Positions 17,301 through 26,086 of a stretch of 31,978 nucleotides of DNA are shown here, in pieces. Under the pieces are notes generated by a model. The model had not been told where the DNA came from, did not search any database, and was given only the letters and a program-made list of their open reading frames with translations. Position 1 is the stretch's first letter, and the number at the start of each line of letters is the position of its first letter. This stretch comes from JAVKNF01 sp031537795. GTDB taxonomy: Bacteria > Pseudomonadota > Alphaproteobacteria > Rickettsiales > Deianiraeaceae. The stretch covers positions 1-31,978 of the forward strand of contig JAVKNF010000032.1 of NCBI GenBank assembly GCA_031537795.1, in the 5' to 3' direction. The translations under genes and the position numbers were made by a program.

Positions 17301-20300
17301 ATTGTGGTTTTTGCGTAGAACCTAATATGGTTCAGAGGTTAGAAGGGAAAGATTATATTTTTCAAGATTTAAACTCAATATACTTAACGAATCCAATTGA
17401 TAAAAATCTTATTGCGACGAAAGGCGGTTGTGTTAGTGCTGGAAAAAGATGGATTACTAATTTTAATTCAATTTCGACTACTTTCAACGCTCAAGTTGAT
17501 TCAAATATTAGAATGATGTTCTTGAATAACTTTATACAAATACTTTCGATGTATAATCTTGATTCTTCTAAATTTGTGAATATTGCAAATGTTCAAAATG
17601 GAACACAAGAATCTTTAGTTAAATATAAAAATAACGTCTACAATTTAAAACAAAATATTAATAATTTATCTGCAATTAATGATTTAGTTAACTGTGAACT
17701 TTCTGCTACAAGTTTGTATAATTTGAATTTAGAATATTTACAATTAGATGCAAGTGGCTCTAAAATATCAATTCCTAAAGAAGCTCAAGATCAATTTTCA
17801 AATTCTGTATTACTTTCAGCTAGGACTATATGTCAAAATTTATACGATTCAAGTAATTTAGAGATTGTCTCTAATAATATAAAGTTTTTACAAAATGAAT
17901 ATAGTGGTTCTTGCACAGATTCGAAAATTAATATTTCTAATCTTAATTTAACAGATTTTCCAACGCAAAATTTAATATCTATTAAAACTCAAGATTCTAC
18001 TGCAACTGGTTATCAGAATATTTTAGTAGGAATAGGGGAAGCTTGCCCCATAGATAGCGTTGAAAATGGGAGCACTGTAGTTAAAGAAGTTTCACCTAGC
18101 CCAAATATATTAGTAAATACTCCTTGTTCTTCAACGCAACAAGAAATTTCAAATATTTCGGTTCCAGAAAATATAATGATTTATGATAATAAAATGTGTG
18201 ATTTAGATTCTTCGAACCCTATAGCTGATTATTGTCCTAACAACGATCATTGTAAAGAAGTTCCAAGTAATGAAAATTTATGTTTTGATGTTAATTCTTT
18301 GTGGTATAGTTATTACGATACAGCTACAACAGGTTACCCTTCTTGTTCTTCTAATACATTAAATATTGATTATTCGCACCAAGATTATTCTTCAACGATA
18401 TTTAATTTATATAATGCAGGAGGCAACCCCGGTTTAGACCCACTATCTAACAATTATATGTCTGTAAAAAATGATTCCGCTTTCTTTTATGGGACAGATT
18501 TAAGTAAATATGTAGGGCAGTTTATTTGTTGTGACAAAATTAACAGCTCAAATTGTTTAACCTCAAGACAAGTTATAAATGGGAATACTATATATGCTAG
18601 GGCTTTATATCCAAACAGAGACTGTAGAATTTTAAATTCACCAGATTCAAATTATCATTGTAGGCAAATACCAGTTGATTATTCGTTTAATAGTTTCGTA
18701 TTCTCTAATACATCTGGGCTTTATTCTATGTTTTCTTTGAATTTTAAGAAAGACAAATGCAATGTTATCAATGCGTCTTTAAATTGCAATACTCCTATTT
18801 CAGTTGATGAAGGTAATTTTTCTCAAAAAAAAATATCACTTACTCCAAATATATCAAGTTGTTATACTGCTGGTTGCGCCATGTGCCCTGTTGGAACGGT
18901 ACAATTTAACCCTATACAAATTTACCCAATAACTTATAAAAAAACTCCTATAGATATGACAAAAGGTGCTATAAATCAACAATGCGCACAAATTGACTCA
19001 AGATATTATCATGAAAATATTAATAACTTAACAGGAGTTTGCACCGATACTTCTTATACTTTAGGTTCTGGTTCTTGTACCCCTAGAAATGTTTGCAATG
19101 CAAATGAAATTGATGATGGATCTATTGTAATTGCTGAAAATGACGGGCTTCCAGTTTATTATTATGATCAATCTTGCCCTGCCGACTATTTAGAATTATC
19201 AGTTGAGACTCTACCTCCTAATTCTTTGCAAATACCTGTGAATCAAAGTTGCGATACAATTAATAAATATGAAGAAGATACAAAAACAGAACAATGCCCT
19301 TCTGCTGGACGTTCAAAATGTATAGAATCTCCTCCTTCTCAAAAATACCCAAATACTTATATTTATGATAGTAATTATATAGATAATAGTGTTAAACCAG
19401 TACTTTTTTCTGATAGCATTTTATACAAAGATACAAATTATATGTATTATACTTCCTATGATTCTGGATATTACAAAAAGTTTAATTTTGAAGGAGATTG
19501 TCCTGTTGATTACGCAGAAAGCATAAGATATAAAGATGCCTATATTATAACACTTCCGTTTGGTGTAGGATGTTCAGGCAACCAAGAAAGCTGTTGTGCT
19601 TTACTTGATAGCGAGCAAGGTTATTGTAATATTGACTGGAAAGGAAGTATTAATGGTATTTATGGTGTTTGTTTCTTACTTGAATTTCAATATATTTATG
19701 ATGGAGATAAAAAAACAGATTCATTAAAGAGTTTTGATGTTAGTTATACCGATCCTTCTAATAATAAATATAATGCTCATATTTGGTATTATCATAACGC
19801 TGTGCAATGTTATAAAAAACAAGATGTATCTTATTGTCTCCCTACGTATAACAGATATAGAAATTTTAGAGTTTGCAATAGACCACAAGTAGTAAGAAGA
19901 AATTGTCAAAAACAGAAAAATGTAACATATAGAAACTGTAGAAATTATAATATATGTAAAAGAGCTTACGAAGAAACAATCGACTGTAGACAAATTATAA
20001 CAGATAATTATAAAATTTGCAGAAATTACAGGTATTGTAGAAGACCAGCAAGAGAAAGTAAAGATTGCAGAGAAATAGTTAATGTCCCAAAGAAAATATG
20101 TAAAAAAAATTTTAAAGATAGATTTGGAGGAGAATTAATAAATGTTGATACTTCAAACCCTTTATTGTATCCTATAGGTTCTAATTATGTTCCAAATATC
20201 ACAATACCTAGTGTTAAAGATGGAGTGAATTTTGATTATGCTGATTTATATTTTTGGCTTGCTCCACCTGTTGTAGATAGTTCAAATAATATATTAAATG

Positions 20301-21961
20301 ATATAGAAGATAGATACGGGCAATTTAAATTTGAAAACGTATATGATCCCTCAAGAGGTTATGTTGTTGATTTTAAGTCAACAATTGAAAATACAAATGG
20401 GAAATATTTATATTTTTATTTTCAACCACTTGACACAAAAGGAAAACCAGATCCGATATTTCACCCAGAGACATATTTTGCTGGTAAGAGTGCTTTAGAT
20501 ATAAAAAATAACCCTTACCCTAAAGTTTATTCTTTTCAAGATTATCAAGATTCAAATGGAGCTATGAATTTTAGTGTTATTCAACCTGGAAAGCTTTGGT
20601 TTATAATACTTGATATGTATGAGGCTGATGTAAATGGTTTGAATAAATATACTGGTGCAGATGGAAAATTTATAGAATTTTCAACAAACAATGGAGATGA
20701 GCAAGTTTCAGGTTTTAATTATAACGGTTATAATGTAGGTTATTACACTTTAAGTAGCAAAGCTCAATTTAATTCTACAACAAATGATTCTGTTTTATCT
20801 AGTTTGATTTCTATGAGCAATAATTTTATAGGAATTTTGATTGTAAGACCAGTCAAAAATATATTCTTTGGCTCTTGGGATGCAACAAAGAATGATTACA
20901 ATTGGACAGAAGGCTTAATTTATAGAGTGGCAACTGGTCTTACTAGTAACGCTGTAGTTCAAATGTTGTATTATTTTTCTGTTTTAATTTATATATTTGT
21001 CTTCGGTATCAATGTATTACTTGGAAAGGTTAAAATAGAAGTAAAAGACTTCCTTCATAAAGCTTGGAATTTCGCTTTAATAACCGCTTTTGCTTCTCCA
21101 GGTGCTTGGAATTTATACCAGAAAATATTTGTAAAATTTGCTATAGATATATCAGAAGGGCTTATAGCTATGTCAAGTGGTTCTTTTAGCTCTTCTTCAA
21201 TTATGATAGACGGTTATAATACAAAACTAGAAGACCCAGGTTTTGGCCCTATAAGTGAAACATTAAGATTTATATTGAAATCAGGCACTTTTGAGAGAAT
21301 TATTGCTTTAATTTTTAGCTCTGTGACTGGTATTTTTATAGCTGCTTTAATCTTCATTTCTTTTACGCAATATATTTTAAATGTTTTTAAGGCGATATTA
21401 CTTTATGTAGGTAATCTTATTGTACTTTCTATTTATTTAATGTTAGGCCCTATAAGTTTTATAGCTTTAGCAAACGAAGAAACAAAAGATATTTTTGATA
21501 ATTGGTGGAAGAATATTATATCAACTATTGCTCAACAAGTTGCTTTATTTGTAGGGTTGTCTATATTTACAATAATATTTTTAAGTATGATTAAAGGTTT
21601 ATTGAATTTCACAATATGTTTTGACCCAATAATACAAATACCAATTGTTAATTTAACTTTATTTTCTATGTGGAGAGTTGCAGGTCATATTCCTCCTGTT
21701 TTGCAAGTTATGATGGGAGTTACAAATTCTGAAAATGAAATGCAAAGTATTGGAATTATTGACGCCTTATTAGTTTATTTGATGGTAAATTTATTAGATA
21801 AATTTGTAGACGAATCTGTAAAACTTGGAACTGAAATATTCGGAGGGCAAGAAAGTGGTTTAACTCAAATGATATCAAGTGAATTTAAAAAGATTAAAGA
21901 TACAGTTTCCGTAACTGGAGCTTTAACAAAAGTTGGTTCAGCTGTTAAGAAAATAGTCTAA
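14396..21961 (+). CDS. virB6: Giant lipoprotein-like VirB6/TrbL-family type IV secretion protein (2521 aa)
   Basis: An extended VirB6-type channel protein. The N-terminus has a hydrophobic signal ending in a lipobox-like LISC (Cys25), suggesting lipid attachment. Residues about 26-2140 form a huge Cys-rich, presumably exported region with no membrane segments. It contains loosely repeated CP-x-D blocks (Cys at 1217, 1497, 1594, 1702) and three exact-spacing 27-residue Cys repeats (1827-1907). The final third of a thousand residues (about 2187-2470) is strongly hydrophobic and polytopic, with GPISFIALANEET and a WW pair before further helices, matching the TrbL/VirB6 core. The C-terminus ends in a Lys-rich tail. 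Plain VirB6 is about 300 residues; Rickettsiales paralogues with large extensions exist. It is followed 23 bases later by tatC. The VirB6 assignment is good; the role of the giant ectodomain (surface display, host contact or channel plug) is unknown. Confidence 0.82.
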   Translation: MIDFKLDFYKFFYKYFIITSLLISCGEGCKTPDEDSSWVPLSQVTAYPINKDVVIDVQNPEDEDVGIGMLKDGTTNAIAGENLWVTPQVYQTQKGSTSLIDKIATIAGTSNNSSSYQSSDAIFQIGDRIKVSVNASDAVILSGSIARMTFKQRPIQMENYGIVYDGTKIKYTPMTRAMIPGKYAKYRVKAGSNISLFVSNPNINNSIDYVFTNTNGLDTATYYNKLVNNILDNISTNSKWPLVKSIGGSEYIPLKYGNGLVMQIVPKSQGVDFVDPNLYTNPDLWQCNVGPSGSYNLHQEALPSPITAAANPSWIWFSGYDFYKDNGLMNYHLFNIGGLNVVDSKGNTPIDSSLINSLKIEDNLDNWSKFNYYSYTNKTNTNTNDNIAGFSFIRTRYGPFAGFNTNQNIITVPYLLGKANSTDNTPHGVDLTRRLDAMKTQRWEMDADTNETDPFITGLTDYGVEAIDTYRADSNVYNYYAYFTDAARVKTKNTISLNLRFPYRIARNNYGRLVQKYQLDSAFASSTSSIDIQGENITFNNKYQKCTFNWKNNGWALFNPLIMLDPKNKTKIISNNTTHKESDHGLSGSYLNSSAEFSASDLENSVHLSEVHKKFGGLINNNVFIDQKPGYDFKDSYTVNPNFNTVYDKQVIYIRNILSDPLNANGSCDINMRAGGVNYPYKMDMSFGLDSSTRNTYLSQTSNGRLPGKFFRITKDLRNAIASGLVPTGWHKIGGIIRDKTNITFSSSGYFYPQHNLTFSNGWENGGFNDQDYSDASNLVLTPDKFGMYNDISNRNGGAYGMYGGWNVMTAGMSLYKEQADFIDKRIYPIIKKCGNGVAFRVIPITNYQCIGGYKLKCNNNRINDAVEKQYNAQLKGQDDAIKGLCNSISKDGAKNVGICYNNKIIQDKNQSIVSSEYIPISYNKYIADISGVIQYLQYDNASFINNISEVKNYNLTDWTLHENIYQDHCGFCVEPNMVQRLEGKDYIFQDLNSIYLTNPIDKNLIATKGGCVSAGKRWITNFNSISTTFNAQVDSNIRMMFLNNFIQILSMYNLDSSKFVNIANVQNGTQESLVKYKNNVYNLKQNINNLSAINDLVNCELSATSLYNLNLEYLQLDASGSKISIPKEAQDQFSNSVLLSARTICQNLYDSSNLEIVSNNIKFLQNEYSGSCTDSKINISNLNLTDFPTQNLISIKTQDSTATGYQNILVGIGEACPIDSVENGSTVVKEVSPSPNILVNTPCSSTQQEISNISVPENIMIYDNKMCDLDSSNPIADYCPNNDHCKEVPSNENLCFDVNSLWYSYYDTATTGYPSCSSNTLNIDYSHQDYSSTIFNLYNAGGNPGLDPLSNNYMSVKNDSAFFYGTDLSKYVGQFICCDKINSSNCLTSRQVINGNTIYARALYPNRDCRILNSPDSNYHCRQIPVDYSFNSFVFSNTSGLYSMFSLNFKKDKCNVINASLNCNTPISVDEGNFSQKKISLTPNISSCYTAGCAMCPVGTVQFNPIQIYPITYKKTPIDMTKGAINQQCAQIDSRYYHENINNLTGVCTDTSYTLGSGSCTPRNVCNANEIDDGSIVIAENDGLPVYYYDQSCPADYLELSVETLPPNSLQIPVNQSCDTINKYEEDTKTEQCPSAGRSKCIESPPSQKYPNTYIYDSNYIDNSVKPVLFSDSILYKDTNYMYYTSYDSGYYKKFNFEGDCPVDYAESIRYKDAYIITLPFGVGCSGNQESCCALLDSEQGYCNIDWKGSINGIYGVCFLLEFQYIYDGDKKTDSLKSFDVSYTDPSNNKYNAHIWYYHNAVQCYKKQDVSYCLPTYNRYRNFRVCNRPQVVRRNCQKQKNVTYRNCRNYNICKRAYEETIDCRQIITDNYKICRNYRYCRRPARESKDCREIVNVPKKICKKNFKDRFGGELINVDTSNPLLYPIGSNYVPNITIPSVKDGVNFDYADLYFWLAPPVVDSSNNILNDIEDRYGQFKFENVYDPSRGYVVDFKSTIENTNGKYLYFYFQPLDTKGKPDPIFHPETYFAGKSALDIKNNPYPKVYSFQDYQDSNGAMNFSVIQPGKLWFIILDMYEADVNGLNKYTGADGKFIEFSTNNGDEQVSGFNYNGYNVGYYTLSSKAQFNSTTNDSVLSSLISMSNNFIGILIVRPVKNIFFGSWDATKNDYNWTEGLIYRVATGLTSNAVVQMLYYFSVLIYIFVFGINVLLGKVKIEVKDFLHKAWNFALITAFASPGAWNLYQKIFVKFAIDISEGLIAMSSGSFSSSSIMIDGYNTKLEDPGFGPISETLRFILKSGTFERIIALIFSSVTGIFIAALIFISFTQYILNVFKAILLYVGNLIVLSIYLMLGPISFIALANEETKDIFDNWWKNIISTIAQQVALFVGLSIFTIIFLSMIKGLLNFTICFDPIIQIPIVNLTLFSMWRVAGHIPPVLQVMMGVTNSENEMQSIGIIDALLVYLMVNLLDKFVDESVKLGTEIFGGQESGLTQMISSEFKKIKDTVSVTGALTKVGSAVKKIV
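19874..20116 (+). repeat. Three tandem 81-base (27-residue) Cys-rich protein repeats
   Basis: Within the giant virB6-like gene, residues 1827-1907 repeat the pattern C-x9-C-x10-C-x5 three times without a gap (Cys 1827/1837/1848, 1854/1864/1875, 1881/1891/1902). Units share a basic residue after the first Cys, a C-[RQ] start to the second block and C-[RK]-[NK]-[YN] after the third. They are strongly basic (Arg/Lys). DNA identity between units is partial, so the duplication is old and the spacing is kept at protein level. Confidence 0.85.
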
Positions 21962-21984
21962 TCAAAAAAACTAATTATATAAAT

Positions 21985-22755
21985 ATGAAGAAAAACCAAA
22001 ATGAAAATTATTTTGAACTCTTTTTTAATCTGAAGTTATTCAAAGGTAAAAATTTCCTAAAATTAAGAAATGAATTTTCTAGTTTTATTTTATTTTTAGT
22101 TGGGTCTTTTTTTGTTCTTTATTTTTTAAGTTACATTTTCTATCAAAATATTTTTAATTTTTTCTTCAACCCTTTGATTAAAATAAATGTAAAATTCTTC
22201 CACTTAAATTTATTTGATTTATTTTTTTTAAAAATGAACATATGCCTCTATTCAGCTTTATTTTTTTGGTTACCTATTTTATTTTTTCAATTAAATAAAT
22301 TTATATTTAATATATTCAAAGAAAGAGAAAAATTCATCTTAAAGATCATTATTTTATTTTTTTTATTAAATTTTTATTTATCTTTTTTTCTTGTTTATAA
22401 ATTTGAAATTGAATTCTTTTTGCAATATATAATTCAAATATCAAAAGATAGCGAGTTATATTTAAACTACAATCTATACATTAATCAATTTATTTTTATT
22501 GTCTTTTTAAATATTTTATTTTTTTCTATTCCGTTTTTCTTTTATTTGTTACTTTATCTGAAAATCTTCAATAAGAATAATTTAATTAAAATAAGAAAAC
22601 ATACTTACTTTTTAATGTTTGTTATTTCTGCATTTTTTACACCACCAGATATATTATATCAGGTAATTCTAGGTTTTATTTTATGTATAATTTATGAAAT
22701 ATTCATAATTTTTGTTTCTTTTTCTGAAAAAAAAGATAAATTAAATAAAAAGTAA
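21985..22755 (+). CDS. tatC: Sec-independent translocase subunit TatC
   Basis: A 256-residue membrane protein with about six hydrophobic helices and the TatC C-terminal signature SAFFTPPDILYQVILG followed by YE (about 216-241), which corresponds to the family TPPD...Q...P...YE motif. The cytoplasmic loop FNIFKEREKF (about 107-116) matches the region that binds the twin-arginine signal. TatC recognises folded precursors with twin-arginine signals at the inner membrane. The N-terminal HLEELR motif is poorly kept (ELFF... then LRNEF), consistent with the very A/T-biased, Phe/Ile/Leu-rich composition. It sits 23 bases after the giant virB6-like gene, with its stop 2 bases from the convergent birA stop. 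tatA and tatB are not in the window. Confidence 0.8.
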   Translation: MKKNQNENYFELFFNLKLFKGKNFLKLRNEFSSFILFLVGSFFVLYFLSYIFYQNIFNFFFNPLIKINVKFFHLNLFDLFFLKMNICLYSALFFWLPILFFQLNKFIFNIFKEREKFILKIIILFFLLNFYLSFFLVYKFEIEFFLQYIIQISKDSELYLNYNLYINQFIFIVFLNILFFSIPFFFYLLLYLKIFNKNNLIKIRKHTYFLMFVISAFFTPPDILYQVILGFILCIIYEIFIIFVSFSEKKDKLNKK

Positions 22756-22757
22756 TA

Positions 22758-23477
22758 TTACTCTTTGTACCTAATTTCATATATTGAATAATTTTTAATG
22801 TTTCTATTTTCATTTTCACAGATTAATTCTGAATTAATGTTTATTCCTATTATTTTTAATTTTTTTAAATCTTTTGAATATAAATCTTTCATTAAGACTG
22901 TTTCGTTTTTTTTATACAATGAATTATTTATTTTATTTACAATATATTCTTCTAAATTAGGTTTTTTATGAATTACAATGTTTTTAAATTTTAAATATAT
23001 TTTTTCTGCAATATCTTTTACGTTGAAATAAATTTCTTCTTTTAAATATAAACTTAAATTGCTAGCTTTATAATTTTCAGTAATTTCTGGGTGTGAAATC
23101 AAATTTAAAGCAAAACCAATCAAATAGTAATTTTTATACTCCTCCAATAGAATTCCTCCTATTTTAAAATCTTCTATCATGAAATCATTAGGCCATTTTA
23201 TTTTAATATTATCTATTTTATATTCTTCTTTTATAAATTCAATAACATTCAATGCGATAATATTTGTTATTATGTTGTTCTTTGTTTTGCGATCATTGTA
23301 TTTTATAATTGTTACGTACAAATTACCTTTCGGAGAGCTCCAATATATATTTTCTTTTGTTGTTTTACCTTTTGTCATTTCTTCCGACAAAACACATTCA
23401 AAATCTAACGTCTCCCCGTTATCTATTATTTTTTTTGCAATTTCTTGAGTGTTTTGACAAATTTTTAAGTATATCAT
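22758..23477 (-). CDS. birA: Biotin-protein ligase with degenerate nucleotide loop
   Basis: A one-domain biotin ligase that attaches biotin to carrier lysines (for example acetyl-CoA carboxylase). The 239-residue form starting at 23477 is chosen because the first family strand (YLKICQNTQEIAKKI) begins just after it; an ATG at 23516 would add 13 residues. Landmarks are WSSPKGNLYVTI after the glycine loop, KWPNDF (catalytic-site Lys), KIGGILLEE and GFALNL in place of GIGINV. The usual GRGRRG biotinoyl-AMP loop reads GKTTKE, so the position of E. coli Arg118 is not Arg. No N-terminal DNA-binding domain is present, so it is not a repressor. It is divergent from the PBP1A gene and meets tatC tail-to-tail. 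Confidence 0.75.
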   Translation of the reverse strand: MIYLKICQNTQEIAKKIIDNGETLDFECVLSEEMTKGKTTKENIYWSSPKGNLYVTIIKYNDRKTKNNIITNIIALNVIEFIKEEYKIDNIKIKWPNDFMIEDFKIGGILLEEYKNYYLIGFALNLISHPEITENYKASNLSLYLKEEIYFNVKDIAEKIYLKFKNIVIHKKPNLEEYIVNKINNSLYKKNETVLMKDLYSKDLKKLKIIGININSELICENENRNIKNYSIYEIRYKE

Positions 23478-23533
23478 AATTTTATTATTAAAAAGATTGA
23501 TTTTAATAATAAACAAAATTCAATATTTTTAAT

Positions 23534-26053
23534 ATGATAATTTTGGAAACTTTATTTAAATTTATATTTTTACCATTTAAGCTCTATTTTTTAAGTTGGA
23601 AGAATTTTAGAGTTTTTTTATTTTCTCATTTAATTTTACTGGGCTCTTGTATTGTTATTTTCTATTTTTCTATTTTGTTTAATTTGCCAGATTTATCAAA
23701 GTTATTAAATTATCAACCTTATCTAGAAACTCAATTTTTAGATAAAAACGGAAAACAGATTTATTCAATTTCAGAAGAGAAAAGAATATACGTTAAAATA
23801 TCAGACATTCCTAAAGATTTAAAAAACGCTTTTATCGCAGCAGAAGATAAGGATTTCTATTCACATTCAGGTTTTGATGTACAAGGTATAATAAGAGCGG
23901 CTATTAAAGATATACTGAAATTAAATCAGAAAGGAAGAGTATCGGGGGGGTCTACAATTACTCAACAAGTTGTTAAAAATATTATTTTAACAAGAGAGAA
24001 AAAAATTACAAGAAAAATAAAAGAACTAATTTTATCTTATCAAGCTTCTAAAGTTTTAACAAAAGACGAGATATTAGAAATTTATTTGAATCATATCTAT
24101 TTAGGCAATAAAGCTTATGGAGTAGCTGCTGCAGCGGAAATTTATTTTAAAAAAGATCTAAAAGATTTAAAATTAGAAGAAATCGCAACTATTGCAACTT
24201 TACCTCAAGCTCCTTCTGAAGTCAACCCCTTTAAACACCCAGAAAAATGTAAAATTAGAAGAAATTGGGTTTTAGAAAGAATGTTAAAATGCAATTTTAT
24301 AAAAGAATCAGCCTACGAAGAGGCTATAAAAAATAACTTGATAGTTATAAATAATGAAAAGAAAGATGAAACAGGAAGATTAGCTTCTTGGTATGCAAAA
24401 AAACTCTTTAAAGACGCTTATAATCTTACCGATAAAGATTTATCTCGAGACGGCTTCAAAATTCAATTAACAATTGATGAAAATTTGCAAAAGATCTCAC
24501 AAAAAGCGTTAGATAATAATTTAATAGAAATAGAAAAAAAACTAAAAAAACCTTTCCAAGTCTTTCAAAGTATAGAAAATATTAATAACGAAAACTGGAA
24601 AGAAGAATTAATGAAAGTTAAGAAACCTGATAATTTATGTAATTTAAAAATGGCAATTATTTTAAAAATAGACTTAAAAAATGGTATAATTATAGGGCTT
24701 GAGAACCAAAAAGAAGGAAAAATAGAAATAAATAAATTAACTTCGCTTTTTAATTTGCAAGAAAATTTAAAACAAGAAAATATTATTAAATCTGCATCTA
24801 AATTTCTCAAAATTGGAGATGTTATATTTGTTAAAGAATTAGAAAATAATATTTATGATTTATCTCCAATTCCAACTTTAAATGGAGGAGTAATTTTAAT
24901 AAACCCCAAAAATGGAGAAATTTTAACAATGGTAGGAGGTTATTGTGATGTTCCTGGTGCTTTGAATAGAACTACAGACGCCGTAAGGCAAACAGGTTCA
25001 GCAATTAAAGCTTTCGTTTATTCTGCTGCTCTTAAAAATGGAATACTACCTTCTGATATTTTTGTTGATTCTGATTTAAAATTTTATTCAGAAGACGGCA
25101 CTATTTGGAACCCTAGAAATTATACAAGAAATAATATAGGCCCAGTAACTTTAAGATACGCTTTGGAACACTCTGTAAATACAATAACAATTAGAGTTAT
25201 AGAAAAGATAGGAATAAAAAAACTTGTAGATTTTTTAAAATTGCTAGAGTTAAATGAAAAAATAGATTATGATATGTCTATAGGTTTAGGTACTTTACAT
25301 ACTTCTCTTTTAAACTTTACAAGAGCATATTCAATTTTCGTGAACGAAGGAAATCTTTTAGATATATCTTTAATTAAAAATGTAAAAAAAGATAATATAA
25401 ATTTTTTAAATGAAAAATTATTTATAACGAAAAATCAACTTTTAAATATAAAGAAAGAAGAAAAAGAAGAAGAAGAAAATCTTGAAAATGAAGAAAAAAT
25501 AACTGATGAAAAAAATATTGAAAACAAAGAAGAACAGAATACAAGAGAACAAAAAGAAGAAATATTAGACAAAAGAACAGCCTATCAAATGTACTCAATA
25601 CTAAAAGGTTCCGCTATAAGAGGTACTGCACATTTTTTAAATAAATTAAATTTACCTGTAGGAGGGAAAACAGGAACATCTGACAAAGGAAAGGATTTGT
25701 GGTTTTTTTTTATATCAAAAGATTTAATCGGAGGGGTTTTCATAGGAGCAGATATGCCAATTGAAACAGATTTATATGGGGGTTCTACTGCGGGTGTTAT
25801 TGCAAATGAAATATTAAGTGAGATAAAAAAAGATAAATTAATTCAGATAAACCCACTAAAAATTCCTTCTGGTTTAAAATTTATAAAACTGAACATTAAA
25901 ACAGGGGAAAGAGTTTCAGAAAAAGAAGAAGGAACCAGAAAAGAAAATGAGATCACAGACGAGGCGTTCAAGGAAGAAGACAATACTTCAAAATTAAAAA
26001 TTAAAAACAATAACAAGAATTATATAGAACTAGACGGTGAAAAACTTTTCTAA
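23534..26053 (+). CDS. mrcA: Penicillin-binding protein 1A (bifunctional transglycosylase/transpeptidase)
   Basis: A class A peptidoglycan synthase, 839 residues, anchored by an N-terminal membrane helix (about 27-50). The glycosyltransferase-51 domain shows AAEDKDFYSHSGFD (102-115, catalytic Glu104), GGSTITQQ (138-145) and LEIYLNHIYLG (181-191). The transpeptidase has the active Ser in GSAIK (488-492), SVN (547-549) and KTGT (712-715). All catalytic motifs are present, so the organism probably still polymerises and cross-links peptidoglycan. A charged, low-complexity Glu/Lys/Asn-rich insert of about 40 residues (639-680) lies between the SxN and KTG motifs. It is the first gene of a rightward run with the Asd-like gene and recO, and is divergent from birA. 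Confidence 0.93.
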   Translation: MIILETLFKFIFLPFKLYFLSWKNFRVFLFSHLILLGSCIVIFYFSILFNLPDLSKLLNYQPYLETQFLDKNGKQIYSISEEKRIYVKISDIPKDLKNAFIAAEDKDFYSHSGFDVQGIIRAAIKDILKLNQKGRVSGGSTITQQVVKNIILTREKKITRKIKELILSYQASKVLTKDEILEIYLNHIYLGNKAYGVAAAAEIYFKKDLKDLKLEEIATIATLPQAPSEVNPFKHPEKCKIRRNWVLERMLKCNFIKESAYEEAIKNNLIVINNEKKDETGRLASWYAKKLFKDAYNLTDKDLSRDGFKIQLTIDENLQKISQKALDNNLIEIEKKLKKPFQVFQSIENINNENWKEELMKVKKPDNLCNLKMAIILKIDLKNGIIIGLENQKEGKIEINKLTSLFNLQENLKQENIIKSASKFLKIGDVIFVKELENNIYDLSPIPTLNGGVILINPKNGEILTMVGGYCDVPGALNRTTDAVRQTGSAIKAFVYSAALKNGILPSDIFVDSDLKFYSEDGTIWNPRNYTRNNIGPVTLRYALEHSVNTITIRVIEKIGIKKLVDFLKLLELNEKIDYDMSIGLGTLHTSLLNFTRAYSIFVNEGNLLDISLIKNVKKDNINFLNEKLFITKNQLLNIKKEEKEEEENLENEEKITDEKNIENKEEQNTREQKEEILDKRTAYQMYSILKGSAIRGTAHFLNKLNLPVGGKTGTSDKGKDLWFFFISKDLIGGVFIGADMPIETDLYGGSTAGVIANEILSEIKKDKLIQINPLKIPSGLKFIKLNIKTGERVSEKEEGTRKENEITDEAFKEEDNTSKLKIKNNNKNYIELDGEKLF
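25447..25573 (+). repeat. Purine-rich low-complexity tract in the PBP1A gene
   Basis: Nearly pure A/G sequence made of GAA/AAA-type codons encodes the acidic/basic insert at about residues 639-680. Tracts of this kind can change length by replication slippage; the reading frame is intact here. Confidence 0.5.
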
Positions 26054-26086
26054 TTGACTTTAAAATCTTATAAAATAAAAAGAAAT

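Noticed and set aside
19724..19993. Open frame on the minus strand across the Cys-repeat region
   Set aside because: It is an antisense shadow of the giant virB6-like gene, produced by its biased codons.
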